Of a stretch of 5,002 nt of DNA, positions 1 through 4,644 are shown piece by piece. The stretch spans positions 1-5,002 of the forward strand of contig DBIX01000058.1 of the NCBI GenBank assembly GCA_002297005.1. The letters run 5' to 3'. A model generated the notes under the pieces. That model did no database searches and had not been told where the DNA came from. It saw only the letters and a list, made by a program, of their open reading frames with translations. A program made the position numbers and the translations under genes. How positions within the stretch are numbered: position 1 is the stretch's first letter; each line of letters starts with the position of its first letter. The DNA comes from Cyanobacteria bacterium UBA791. Lineage in GTDB: Bacteria; Cyanobacteriota; Vampirovibrionia; Gastranaerophilales; Gastranaerophilaceae.

Positions 1-3
1 TTA

Positions 4-972
4 TTAATCAAATTTTATTAAAACTTTTATAGACTCTTTTGATTTATTTTTTTCAAAAGCTTCAATAGCATCGTCAACGCTATAGATTTCAGAAATCATT
101 GGTTTAAAATCTATTCTTTGATTTTCCAAAAGTCTTAAGGCTGGTTTGAATTGACCGCAACGTGAACCAAGAACTGTGATTTCATTGATTACAATTGGAG
201 CTAAGTTGATTTCCTTGCTACCAGCTACCGTGCTTTTTAAAACAAGAGTTCCACGAGGTTTAGTTAAAGCCATTGCGTTTTCAAAACCATCGATAGAACC
301 AGTTGCCTCTACAACAACATCCCAAGTTGGCTCTACTTTTAAATCCTTTGAAAGAATTGTTTTAACACCTTGGTTTTTAGCAACTTCAAGTTTATTTTCA
401 TGACGACCTACAAGAGTTACATCGTAGTTGTAAGCATTAAGTGCTAAAGCTGTTGTTAAACCTAATTTGCCGTCACCTTGTACTAAAACTTTTTGTATAG
501 GTTGAATGTGGAGTTGTTCTACAATTTCGCATGCTGCAGCAAGAGGTTCTACAAATACAACTTGTTCGTCTGAAACGTTATCAGGAACTTCAAATAAAAT
601 TTCTGTTGGAAGAGTAATATATTCTGCAAAACAGCCGTCTTTTCTCCAAATACCGATAGTGTGTCTATCCGGACAATGTCTTACCAAGCCTTGGTTACAC
701 CATTCGCAATCAGGTTTGTGACAGCCATAACTGATTTCTGCAACAACTCTTTTACCTACAAGTGATTTATCATCAGAGTTTACATCTTCTACAACACCAA
801 CAAATTCGTGTCCTAAAACTCCAACGTAGCCCATGTATCCTTTTGTGATTTCGTAATCGGTATTACAAATTCCAGCTAAAGATACTCTTATTAAGGCTTC
901 ACCCTTTTGAGGTACTGGTTTTGCATAATTATTATCAAGTTTTAATTCGTTATCAAATACGATTGCTTTCAT
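4..972 (-). CDS. Zinc-type medium-chain dehydrogenase/reductase (alcohol/threonine dehydrogenase-like)
   Basis: A 322-residue member of the medium-chain dehydrogenase/reductase superfamily, presumably a cytosolic NAD(P)-dependent alcohol or polyol oxidoreductase; the substrate is unknown. The N-terminal GroES-like catalytic domain carries the zinc ligands C36 (GICNTD) and H55-E56 (LGHEFVG). A structural-zinc lobe has C84, C89, C92 and C100. The Rossmann domain begins with GDGKLG (167-171 region, G166/G168/G171), and R190 sits at the end of the second strand, where NAD enzymes usually have an acidic residue; I infer NADP(H) may be preferred. Motifs such as VEATGS and NEITVLGSRCG resemble the conserved-domain subgroup 'MDR_like' (recognised from memory, not searched). 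The frame extends 8 codons further upstream, but MKAIVF is the natural start and has GAGG 10 nt before it. It is the last gene of the tyrS-cysK-cysE operon; its ATG overlaps the cysE stop as TAATG. It ends in tandem TAA stops at the window edge. Confidence 0.9.
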   Translation of the reverse strand: MKAIVFDNELKLDNNYAKPVPQKGEALIRVSLAGICNTDYEITKGYMGYVGVLGHEFVGVVEDVNSDDKSLVGKRVVAEISYGCHKPDCEWCNQGLVRHCPDRHTIGIWRKDGCFAEYITLPTEILFEVPDNVSDEQVVFVEPLAAACEIVEQLHIQPIQKVLVQGDGKLGLTTALALNAYNYDVTLVGRHENKLEVAKNQGVKTILSKDLKVEPTWDVVVEATGSIDGFENAMALTKPRGTLVLKSTVAGSKEINLAPIVINEITVLGSRCGQFKPALRLLENQRIDFKPMISEIYSVDDAIEAFEKNKSKESIKVLIKFD

Positions 973-1658
973 TATTTGTTTTCCTCTTTTTCGCAATTGT
1001 GCGATGGTTGGTATTCTGTTTCAATTCCTAATTTTTCTTGTATTTCTTTTACTTCGTAAGTTAATCTATTTATTTTGCACATAACAGGGTCAGGGATTCT
1101 GTTGTGCATAAGTGTTCCGTTTTCATCAGGAACTTTTTGAATAACAACTTTTCCAGGAATACCTACAACTGTTGCGTGTTCTGGAACATTGTCTACAACA
1201 ACTGAACCAGCACCAATTCTACTGTTATCACCTATTGTAATATTACCCAAAACTTTAGCACCAGCACCAACAATTACACCGTTACCAATTGTAGGGTGTC
1301 TTTTGCCGATGTCTTTACCAGTTCCGCCTAGAGTTACTTGTTGATATATTAGTACATCATCTCCGATAATTGTTGTTTCGCCGATAACAACGCCCTCACC
1401 GTGGTCGATAAAAAATCTATCGCCAATAGTTGCCCCTGGGTGAATTTCAATACCTGTTAAAATTCTCATAATAAAAGAAATATATCTTGGTATGAATGGT
1501 ATTTTCCATTTGTATAATTTATGAGAAAGTCTATGCATTAGTAATGCGTGTAACCCTGGGTAGCAGAAGATTACTTCAAGAATATTTCTTGCTGCGGGGT
1601 CTTTGTCATAAATTGTTTTTATATCGTCTTTAATATGATGTATTGCTCTATCTAACAT
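972..1658 (-). CDS. cysE: Serine O-acetyltransferase (short form)
   Basis: Transfers acetyl from acetyl-CoA to L-serine, giving O-acetylserine, the first committed step of cysteine synthesis in the cytosol. The 228-residue protein has the short N-terminal helical region typical of Gram-positive/cyanobacterial-type enzymes (E. coli CysE is 273 aa), with DPAAR at 20-24. A left-handed beta-helix of hexapeptide repeats follows from about residue 68 to 165. Catalytic H86 lies in IDHGEG, H73 in GIEIHPGA, GGTGK is at 111-115 and KRHP at 119-122. E71 replaces the Asp of E. coli, which I recall as normal for this class. The C-terminal tail (about 189-228) is charged, partly coiled-coil-like, and ends in Lys rather than the Ile used by enteric CysE to dock into CysK. 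The start ATG has AAGG 8 nt upstream. It lies 20 nt after the cysK stop, and its own stop overlaps the next gene by one base, so it is co-transcribed with cysK. Confidence 0.96.
   Translation of the reverse strand: MLDRAIHHIKDDIKTIYDKDPAARNILEVIFCYPGLHALLMHRLSHKLYKWKIPFIPRYISFIMRILTGIEIHPGATIGDRFFIDHGEGVVIGETTIIGDDVLIYQQVTLGGTGKDIGKRHPTIGNGVIVGAGAKVLGNITIGDNSRIGAGSVVVDNVPEHATVVGIPGKVVIQKVPDENGTLMHNRIPDPVMCKINRLTYEVKEIQEKLGIETEYQPSHNCEKEENK
983..986 (-). promoter_or_regulatory. Shine-Dalgarno site of the MDR dehydrogenase gene, inside cysE
   Basis: On the minus strand AAAAGAGGAAAAC precedes ATG 972-970, with GAGG 10 nt upstream. It lies within the last codons of cysE. This selects MKAIVF as the start rather than the upstream in-frame ATG at 996. 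The TAATG junction makes translational coupling with cysE likely. Confidence 0.75.
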
Positions 1659-1678
1659 TATTTTCGCCTTTTTATTAA

Positions 1679-2572
1679 TTAATCAAATAATTCTGTTGAT
1701 AAATATCTTTCACCAAAGTCACAAACTACAGTAACTACAAGTTTATCAGGGTTTTCTTCTGCAAGTTTTTTACCAGCTAAAATGTTTGCTCCAGAAGAAA
1801 TTCCGCACAAAATACCTTTTGTTCTTGCAACTTCTTTTGCCATTTTTATAGCGTCGTCACCTTTTACGGTTACAACACCGTCTAAAGTTCCCTGTTTCAT
1901 TATTTCAGGTACAAAGTTTGCACCAATACCTTGGATTTTGTGACTTCCAGCTTGACCCTCTGTTAAAAGTGGGCTTTCAAAAGGTTCTAGTCCATAAACT
2001 TTTACTTCAGGTTTTAAAGCTTTTAGTCCCTTTGCCATGCCTATTGCAGTTCCGCCAGTTCCGATACCAGTTACAAAAATATCAACCTTGCCATCTGTAT
2101 CTTCAAAAATTTCTTTTGAAGTTGTTTCTATATGTGCAAGTGGGTTTGCTGGGTTTGCAAATTGCATTGGTATAAATGAATTTGGATATTCTTTCTTCAA
2201 TTCTTCAGCCTTATCAACTGCACCTTGCATACCTTTTTCTTTTGGTGTCAAAACAAGTTCTGCACCGTATCCTTGGATAAGTTTTCTGCGTTCAAGTGAC
2301 ATGCTTTCAGGCATTACGATTATGATTTTTAATCCCATAACAGCACAACACATAGCAAGTCCAATACCTGTGTTTCCGCTTGTTGGTTCAATAATAACTG
2401 TGTCTTTATTTATTAAACCTTGTTTTTCAGCCTCTTTCAACATGTAAAATGAAGCTCTATCTTTTATTGAGTGTGATGGGTTTAGAAATTCTAATTTTAA
2501 AAATAAATTATCAGAATATTTTACTAACGGAGTTTTTCCGATTAGTTCCAAAACATTTTCGTATACTTTCAT
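1679..2572 (-). CDS. cysK: Cysteine synthase (O-acetylserine sulfhydrylase)
   Basis: A PLP enzyme that replaces the acetyl group of O-acetylserine with sulfide to make L-cysteine. The 297-residue fold-type II protein shows the Schiff-base lysine K37 in NPSHSIKDR, the substrate-binding PTSGNTG loop (63-69), the PLP-phosphate loop GIGTGGT (169-175), GIGANFVP (215-222), and GISSG (257-261), where a serine contacts the pyridine nitrogen. The end reads GERYLST, the usual cysteine synthase C-terminal signature. It is slightly shorter than E. coli CysK (323 aa) and has no regulatory extension, so cystathionine beta-synthase-like or CysM-like activity cannot be excluded. Immediate linkage to cysE supports CysK. 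The start is MKVYENVLELIGKTPL, with AGGA 9 nt upstream; this site overlaps the tyrS stop codon (TAGGA). Only 11 nt separate it from tyrS, so it is transcribed from the tyrS promoter and may be translated by reinitiation. Confidence 0.95.
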   Translation of the reverse strand: MKVYENVLELIGKTPLVKYSDNLFLKLEFLNPSHSIKDRASFYMLKEAEKQGLINKDTVIIEPTSGNTGIGLAMCCAVMGLKIIIVMPESMSLERRKLIQGYGAELVLTPKEKGMQGAVDKAEELKKEYPNSFIPMQFANPANPLAHIETTSKEIFEDTDGKVDIFVTGIGTGGTAIGMAKGLKALKPEVKVYGLEPFESPLLTEGQAGSHKIQGIGANFVPEIMKQGTLDGVVTVKGDDAIKMAKEVARTKGILCGISSGANILAGKKLAEENPDKLVVTVVCDFGERYLSTELFD

Positions 2573-2583
2573 TTTTAATTTTC

Positions 2584-3807
2584 CTATTTTACTAATTTAG
2601 CGAATTTTCTTTTACCAGCTTGAAGAATTGTATCGTCTGAACCTTCAACCATTAATGTCATATCAGAAATTTTTTCGCCATTAATTTTTACACCGCCACC
2701 TTGAATTAATCTTTTTGCTTCGCCTTTGCTTTGTACAAAGTTTAATTCAAGTAATAGGTCTAAGATGTTTTTAGGTTCAGTTACTTTGTGTTCTGGAATA
2801 TCTTCAGGCAAACCTTTGTTTGAAACAACATTGATGAAAGCTTCTTGAGCTTTATCAGCCATTTCTTTGCCGTGGTATTGTTCTGTAATTGTGTGAGCTA
2901 ATTCAAGTTTTAAGTTACGAGGATTTTCTGTTCCGTTTGCTAATGCGTCGTATACTCTTTTAACTTCTGAATTTTCAACATCTGTTAAAAGTTCATAGTA
3001 TTTAACGATTAGATTATCAGGAATACTCATAATCTTACCGAACATATCATTTGCACTATCTGTTAAGGAAATACAATGTTCAGGATATGATTTACTCATT
3101 TTTACAACACCATCAGTACCCTCAATCAATGGTAATAACATAACCATTTGAGGATATTTTTTGCCGTAAGCTGTTTGAATATCACGACCTAAAAGCGTAT
3201 TAAATCTTTGGTCAGTACCACCAAATTCAATATCAGCATCGATTTCAACTGAATCGTAAGCTTGCATTAATGGATAGAAAAATTCGTGAATAGAAATTGG
3301 TCTACCCTCTGCATATCTTTTTGCAAAATCATCTCTTGTCATCATTTGAGCAACAGTAACCTTGCTTGCAAGTTGTAAAAGTTCTGTGAAATTCATTTTG
3401 TGTAACCAATCTGCGTTGTTTACAACCTCGATGTCTGATACATCTAATACTTTTGAAATTTGTTCAAAATATGTTTTTGCATTAACTTCAACTTGTTCTT
3501 TTGTTAATGCTGGACGAGTTTCTGATTTACCTGATGGGTCACCAATCATTGCTGTTGCACCACCAATAATTAAAACAATTTTGTGTCCTAGTTTTTGAAA
3601 TTCTTTTAATTTTCTCATTACAACAGTATGTCCCAAGTGTAAGTCTGGTCTTGTTGGGTCCATACCTAATTTTATTCTCAAAGGTTTATTGTTTTCTTTT
3701 GCATATTGAAGTTTTTGGGCTAATTCTTCTACTCCACCTGGTAAAATTTCGCAACTTCTACCAATTTTTTCTGCTTGTTCAATAAATTCTTTTTTAATTT
3801 CTACCAT
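2584..3807 (-). CDS. tyrS: Tyrosyl-tRNA synthetase, KMSKS type
   Basis: Charges tRNA-Tyr with tyrosine using ATP, in the cytosol. The 407-residue class Ic synthetase has a Rossmann catalytic core with GMDPTRPDLHLGH (HIGH-type signature, 57-60), GDPSGKSETRP (89-99), the tyrosine/tRNA-facing helix region PLMQAYDSVEI, GGTDQRFN (196-203), and the ATP loop KMSKS at 236-240. An S4 RNA-binding domain fills the C-terminus (about 347-407, with AKRLIQGGGVKING). KMSKS, rather than the KFGKT of E. coli TyrS, places it in the second bacterial TyrRS branch (TyrZ-like); the length is normal for that branch. The frame continues 32 codons upstream to 3903, but that part is basic and non-conserved, has no good ribosome site, and spans the probable -10 box. 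The start at MVEIKKEF has AAGG 9 nt upstream. It heads the minus-strand operon. Its leader is only about 25 nt, leaving no room for a T-box. Confidence 0.96.
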   Translation of the reverse strand: MVEIKKEFIEQAEKIGRSCEILPGGVEELAQKLQYAKENNKPLRIKLGMDPTRPDLHLGHTVVMRKLKEFQKLGHKIVLIIGGATAMIGDPSGKSETRPALTKEQVEVNAKTYFEQISKVLDVSDIEVVNNADWLHKMNFTELLQLASKVTVAQMMTRDDFAKRYAEGRPISIHEFFYPLMQAYDSVEIDADIEFGGTDQRFNTLLGRDIQTAYGKKYPQMVMLLPLIEGTDGVVKMSKSYPEHCISLTDSANDMFGKIMSIPDNLIVKYYELLTDVENSEVKRVYDALANGTENPRNLKLELAHTITEQYHGKEMADKAQEAFINVVSNKGLPEDIPEHKVTEPKNILDLLLELNFVQSKGEAKRLIQGGGVKINGEKISDMTLMVEGSDDTILQAGKRKFAKLVK

Positions 3808-3816
3808 CGATATTTT

Positions 3817-3820
3817 CCTT
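3817..3820 (-). promoter_or_regulatory. Shine-Dalgarno site deciding the tyrS start
   Basis: On the minus strand AAAAAGGAAAAGGAAAATATCG precedes ATG 3807-3805. The nearer AAGG is 9 nt from the ATG, and a second AAGG lies 6 nt further upstream. It fixes the internal start and excludes the 32-codon upstream extension. Confidence 0.75.
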
Positions 3821-3838
3821 TTCCTTTTTATCACTAAA

Positions 3839-3847
3839 ATTATATCA
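3839..3847 (-). promoter_or_regulatory. Probable extended -10 promoter for the tyrS-cysK-cysE-dehydrogenase operon
   Basis: The minus strand reads TGATATAAT: a perfect TATAAT (3839-3844) preceded by the TGn extended -10 element. The -35 region 17 nt upstream (AATCAT) is poor, which is usual for extended -10 promoters. Transcription would start near 3832, giving a leader of about 25 nt before ATG 3807. This is the only convincing promoter upstream of the operon, and it lies downstream of the longer tyrS frame's start. Confidence 0.6.
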
Positions 3848-3899
3848 AAAAAATGTAACAAATGATTACTTTTTAGAGAAATCTTTTTATACATGTGGA

Positions 3900-3914
3900 A
3901 CATAAATATTATGT
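3900..3914. repeat. 15-bp perfect inverted repeat in the divergent promoter region
   Basis: ACATAA-ATA-TTATGT is a perfect 6-bp inverted repeat with a 3-nt centre. It ends 21 nt before the start codon of the small plus-strand gene and 8 nt before its Shine-Dalgarno site. It contains TATTAT (3907-3912), the best -10-like hexamer for that gene, although the matching -35 (TTTTTA, 3884-3889) is weak. It could be an operator over this promoter, or simply AT-rich promoter sequence with chance symmetry. Confidence 0.4.
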
Positions 3915-3935
3915 AGAGTAAAAAGGAGATGGCTT

Positions 3936-4307
3936 ATGGCAAAAATTGATAAAATTGATACGTCAGATATGTCCGTAAAAGAAATTAAAGCTTTAGAAAA
4001 ACAACTAGAAAAAGAAGCAAAAGTTGCAAAAGCAGAAAAGAACGAAAAAACAAAAGAAACTAAAAAAACTGACGAATTTGATTCTTCTTCAAGTTCTGTT
4101 TTGTCTGATTACAAGATTGAAGACTATGTGAAAAATTACGTTGAAAATTTAATAAAAAAATATGACGGTTATGATGATATAATTTCTCGTTTGCGTTCAT
4201 ATTTGGGTAATTTTGATGTTCAAGATTTCAGAAAAGATTATCCTGAGCTTTCAAATACTTCGGATTTAGCAACTGCAATGTATAATGATACTAAAAAGTT
4301 TCTATAG
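3936..4307 (+). CDS. Small charged helical protein of unknown function
   Basis: I do not recognise this 123-residue protein. There is no signal peptide or membrane segment, so it is probably cytosolic. Residues about 12-47 are extremely rich in Lys and Glu (KEIKALEKQLEKEAKVAK onwards), with a short heptad-like stretch that could form a coiled coil or a disordered arm. A linker with five serines (50-54) separates this from a mixed helical C-terminal part (57-123) rich in Tyr and Asp (YKIEDYVKNYVENLIKKYDGYDD), which looks like a small folded domain. The start is well supported: AAGGAG at 3923-3928, 7 nt before ATG. The gene is transcribed alone, divergent from tyrS and closed by a strong intrinsic terminator, which argues for a real monocistronic gene. 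No function can be inferred from context. Confidence 0.85.
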   Translation: MAKIDKIDTSDMSVKEIKALEKQLEKEAKVAKAEKNEKTKETKKTDEFDSSSSSVLSDYKIEDYVKNYVENLIKKYDGYDDIISRLRSYLGNFDVQDFRKDYPELSNTSDLATAMYNDTKKFL

Positions 4308-4310
4308 TTT

Positions 4311-4336
4311 AAAAGCCCGCTACGGCGGGCTTTTTT
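4311..4336 (+). terminator. Intrinsic terminator after the small charged-protein gene
   Basis: A 10-bp stem, AAAAGCCCGC with GCGGGCTTTT, around a TACG loop, followed by a T run (4331-4336). It begins 3 nt after the stop codon. The six G-C pairs make it strong. The A run on the left also gives a short T run on the minus strand, but no gene reads into it from the right. Confidence 0.93.
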
Positions 4337-4368
4337 AATGCTTTATTAAATTATATATTAATATTTGT

Positions 4369-4400
4369 AACGAATTTTGAAAATTTTTTCGAAAATCGTT
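4369..4400. repeat. 32-bp near-perfect palindrome over a promoter
   Basis: The two 16-base halves match as inverted repeats at 13 of 16 positions; mismatched pairs are 4374/4395, 4378/4391 and the central 4384/4385. The ends are AACGA and TCGTT, and the inner arms GAAAA and TTTTC. It covers the -35 box TTGAAA (4377-4382) and the spacer, touching the -10 box, the placement expected for a repressor operator. It lies upstream of the predicted transcription start, so a role in RNA folding of the downstream transcript is unlikely. Confidence 0.55.
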
Positions 4401-4405
4401 ATAAA
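4377..4405 (+). promoter_or_regulatory. Sigma-70-type promoter for the candidate small RNA
   Basis: TTGAAA (4377-4382), a 17-nt spacer, then TATAAA (4400-4405): five of six matches to each consensus box at ideal spacing. Start of transcription is predicted near 4412. The next feature downstream is an RNA hairpin and terminator, not a protein gene. AT-rich DNA produces such matches by chance, but the position between two terminators supports it. Confidence 0.6.
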
Positions 4406-4414
4406 ACTTTAAAC

Positions 4415-4450
4415 CTGTGGAATATGTATAGTGTGGAGTTAAATCCACAG
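4415..4450 (+). repeat. Competing hairpins: two TGTGGA copies and one TCCACA
   Basis: CTGTGGA (4415-4421) pairs perfectly with TCCACAG (4444-4450) over 7 bp with a 22-nt loop. TGTGGA (4432-4437) pairs with the same TCCACA (4444-4449) over 6 bp with a 6-nt loop. The two stems exclude each other. A further GTGG at 4477-4480 could also compete for CCAC. As DNA, the three TGTGGA elements resemble partial DnaA boxes (7, 6 and 7 of 9 matches to TTATCCACA or its complement). Confidence 0.5.
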
Positions 4451-4487
4451 AATTTCTAATTCCTCTCTTCTAATACGTGGTTTAATT

Positions 4488-4520
4488 GCCGACTGTTTGA
4501 TTAATAGTCGGTTTTATTTT
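4488..4520 (+). terminator. Second intrinsic terminator, ending the candidate small RNA
   Basis: CCGACTGTT (4489-4497) pairs with AATAGTCGG (4503-4511) over 9 bp, one a G-U wobble, around a 5-nt loop. The sequence after the stem is TTTTATTTTTG. It is about 170 nt beyond the terminator of the preceding gene, so it must end a separate transcript or attenuate a leader. Confidence 0.82.
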
Positions 4521-4556
4521 TGCAAAAATCTTTACTTAATAAAGTTAATATCTTTC

Positions 4557-4585
4557 TTGCATGAGATTTTTATGAGGTATATAAT
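4557..4585 (+). promoter_or_regulatory. Probable tdk promoter
   Basis: A perfect -10 box TATAAT (4580-4585) with TTGCAT (4557-4562) 17 nt upstream. The -35 keeps only the TTG of the consensus, so its strength is uncertain. Transcription would start near 4592, giving a leader of about 53 nt before GTG 4645. Because the start lies after the 4488-4520 terminator, tdk need not depend on the upstream transcript. Confidence 0.6.
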
Positions 4586-4629
4586 TCTGTTTACAAGTCA
4601 TGTCTCTCGGATATATGGCTGGGAAAAAG

Positions 4630-4635
4630 AAGGGG
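4630..4635 (+). promoter_or_regulatory. Shine-Dalgarno site deciding the tdk GTG start
   Basis: AAGGGG lies 9 nt before GTG 4645. In-frame ATG codons at 4600 and 4615 lack a comparable site, and the one at 4600 would be only about 8 nt from the predicted transcript start. GTG gives an N-terminus of normal length before the P-loop. Confidence 0.65.
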
Positions 4636-4644
4636 TGTTTGTCC

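Larger units (their letters stand above)
4412..4520 (+). ncRNA. Candidate small RNA of about 105 nt, family unrecognised
   Basis: The unit is bounded by a good promoter just upstream and a rho-independent terminator at its 3' end. It has a 5' hairpin formed by CTGTGGA (4415-4421) or the alternative TGTGGA (4432-4437) with TCCACAG (4444-4450). Next is an apparently unpaired pyrimidine-rich stretch (4454-4471) containing TTCCTCTCTTC, and then the terminator stem. TTCCTCT is complementary to AGAGGAA-type ribosome binding sites. The two-hairpin layout with a central anti-Shine-Dalgarno segment resembles cyanobacterial Yfr1 in architecture, but the Yfr1 core (ACUCCUCACAC) is not present, so homology is not claimed. 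It could instead be a leader that attenuates tdk, although tdk has its own promoter downstream. The only small reading frame is 11 codons (4424-4459) with a poor ribosome site. Confidence 0.45.
4337..4644. other. 308-base gene-free but structured region between the small gene and tdk
   Basis: No convincing protein gene lies here on either strand. From left to right it holds a very AT-rich stretch (4337-4412) with a 32-bp near-palindrome and a promoter, a candidate small RNA with its own terminator (4412-4520), and then the tdk promoter and leader (4557-4644). An 8-bp inverted repeat, AAAAATCT (4524-4531) with AGATTTTT (4564-4571), flanks the tdk -35 box. In the tdk leader AGTCATGT (4596-4603) can pair with ATATGGCT (4613-4620) using two G-U pairs. 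Both of these last two could be chance in AT-rich DNA. Confidence 0.7.

Noticed and set aside
973..996. 8-codon extension of the dehydrogenase frame (MRKRGKQI)
   Set aside because: MKAIVF is the standard N-terminus for the family and has GAGG at proper spacing; the extension only reads through the ribosome site.
2037..2447. 136-codon plus-strand frame opposite cysK
   Set aside because: It lies wholly antisense to a strongly conserved gene, has no ribosome site, and its protein resembles nothing; a shadow frame.
3808..3903. 32-codon N-terminal extension of the tyrS frame
   Set aside because: It is basic, unlike TyrRS N-termini, lacks a ribosome site, and spans the probable -10 box, so the transcript would start inside it.
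3808..3935. T-box leader upstream of tyrS
   Set aside because: The leader from the -10 box is about 25 nt, with no specifier loop, T-box sequence or terminator.
4424..4459. 11-codon frame (MYSVELNPQNF) as an attenuator leader peptide
   Set aside because: The ribosome site is poor and there is no run of a regulatory amino acid; the sequence is better explained by the TGTGGA/TCCACA hairpin.
4596..4644. Purine-riboswitch-like string (GATATATGGCTGGG) in the tdk leader
   Set aside because: The remaining conserved core (the UUUCUACC-type segment and the paired P1 ends) is missing and the leader is too short.
4600..4644. Upstream in-frame ATG starts for tdk at 4600 and 4615
   Set aside because: No ribosome site precedes either; GTG 4645 has AAGGGG 9 nt upstream and gives the usual N-terminal length. 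The choice is not certain.
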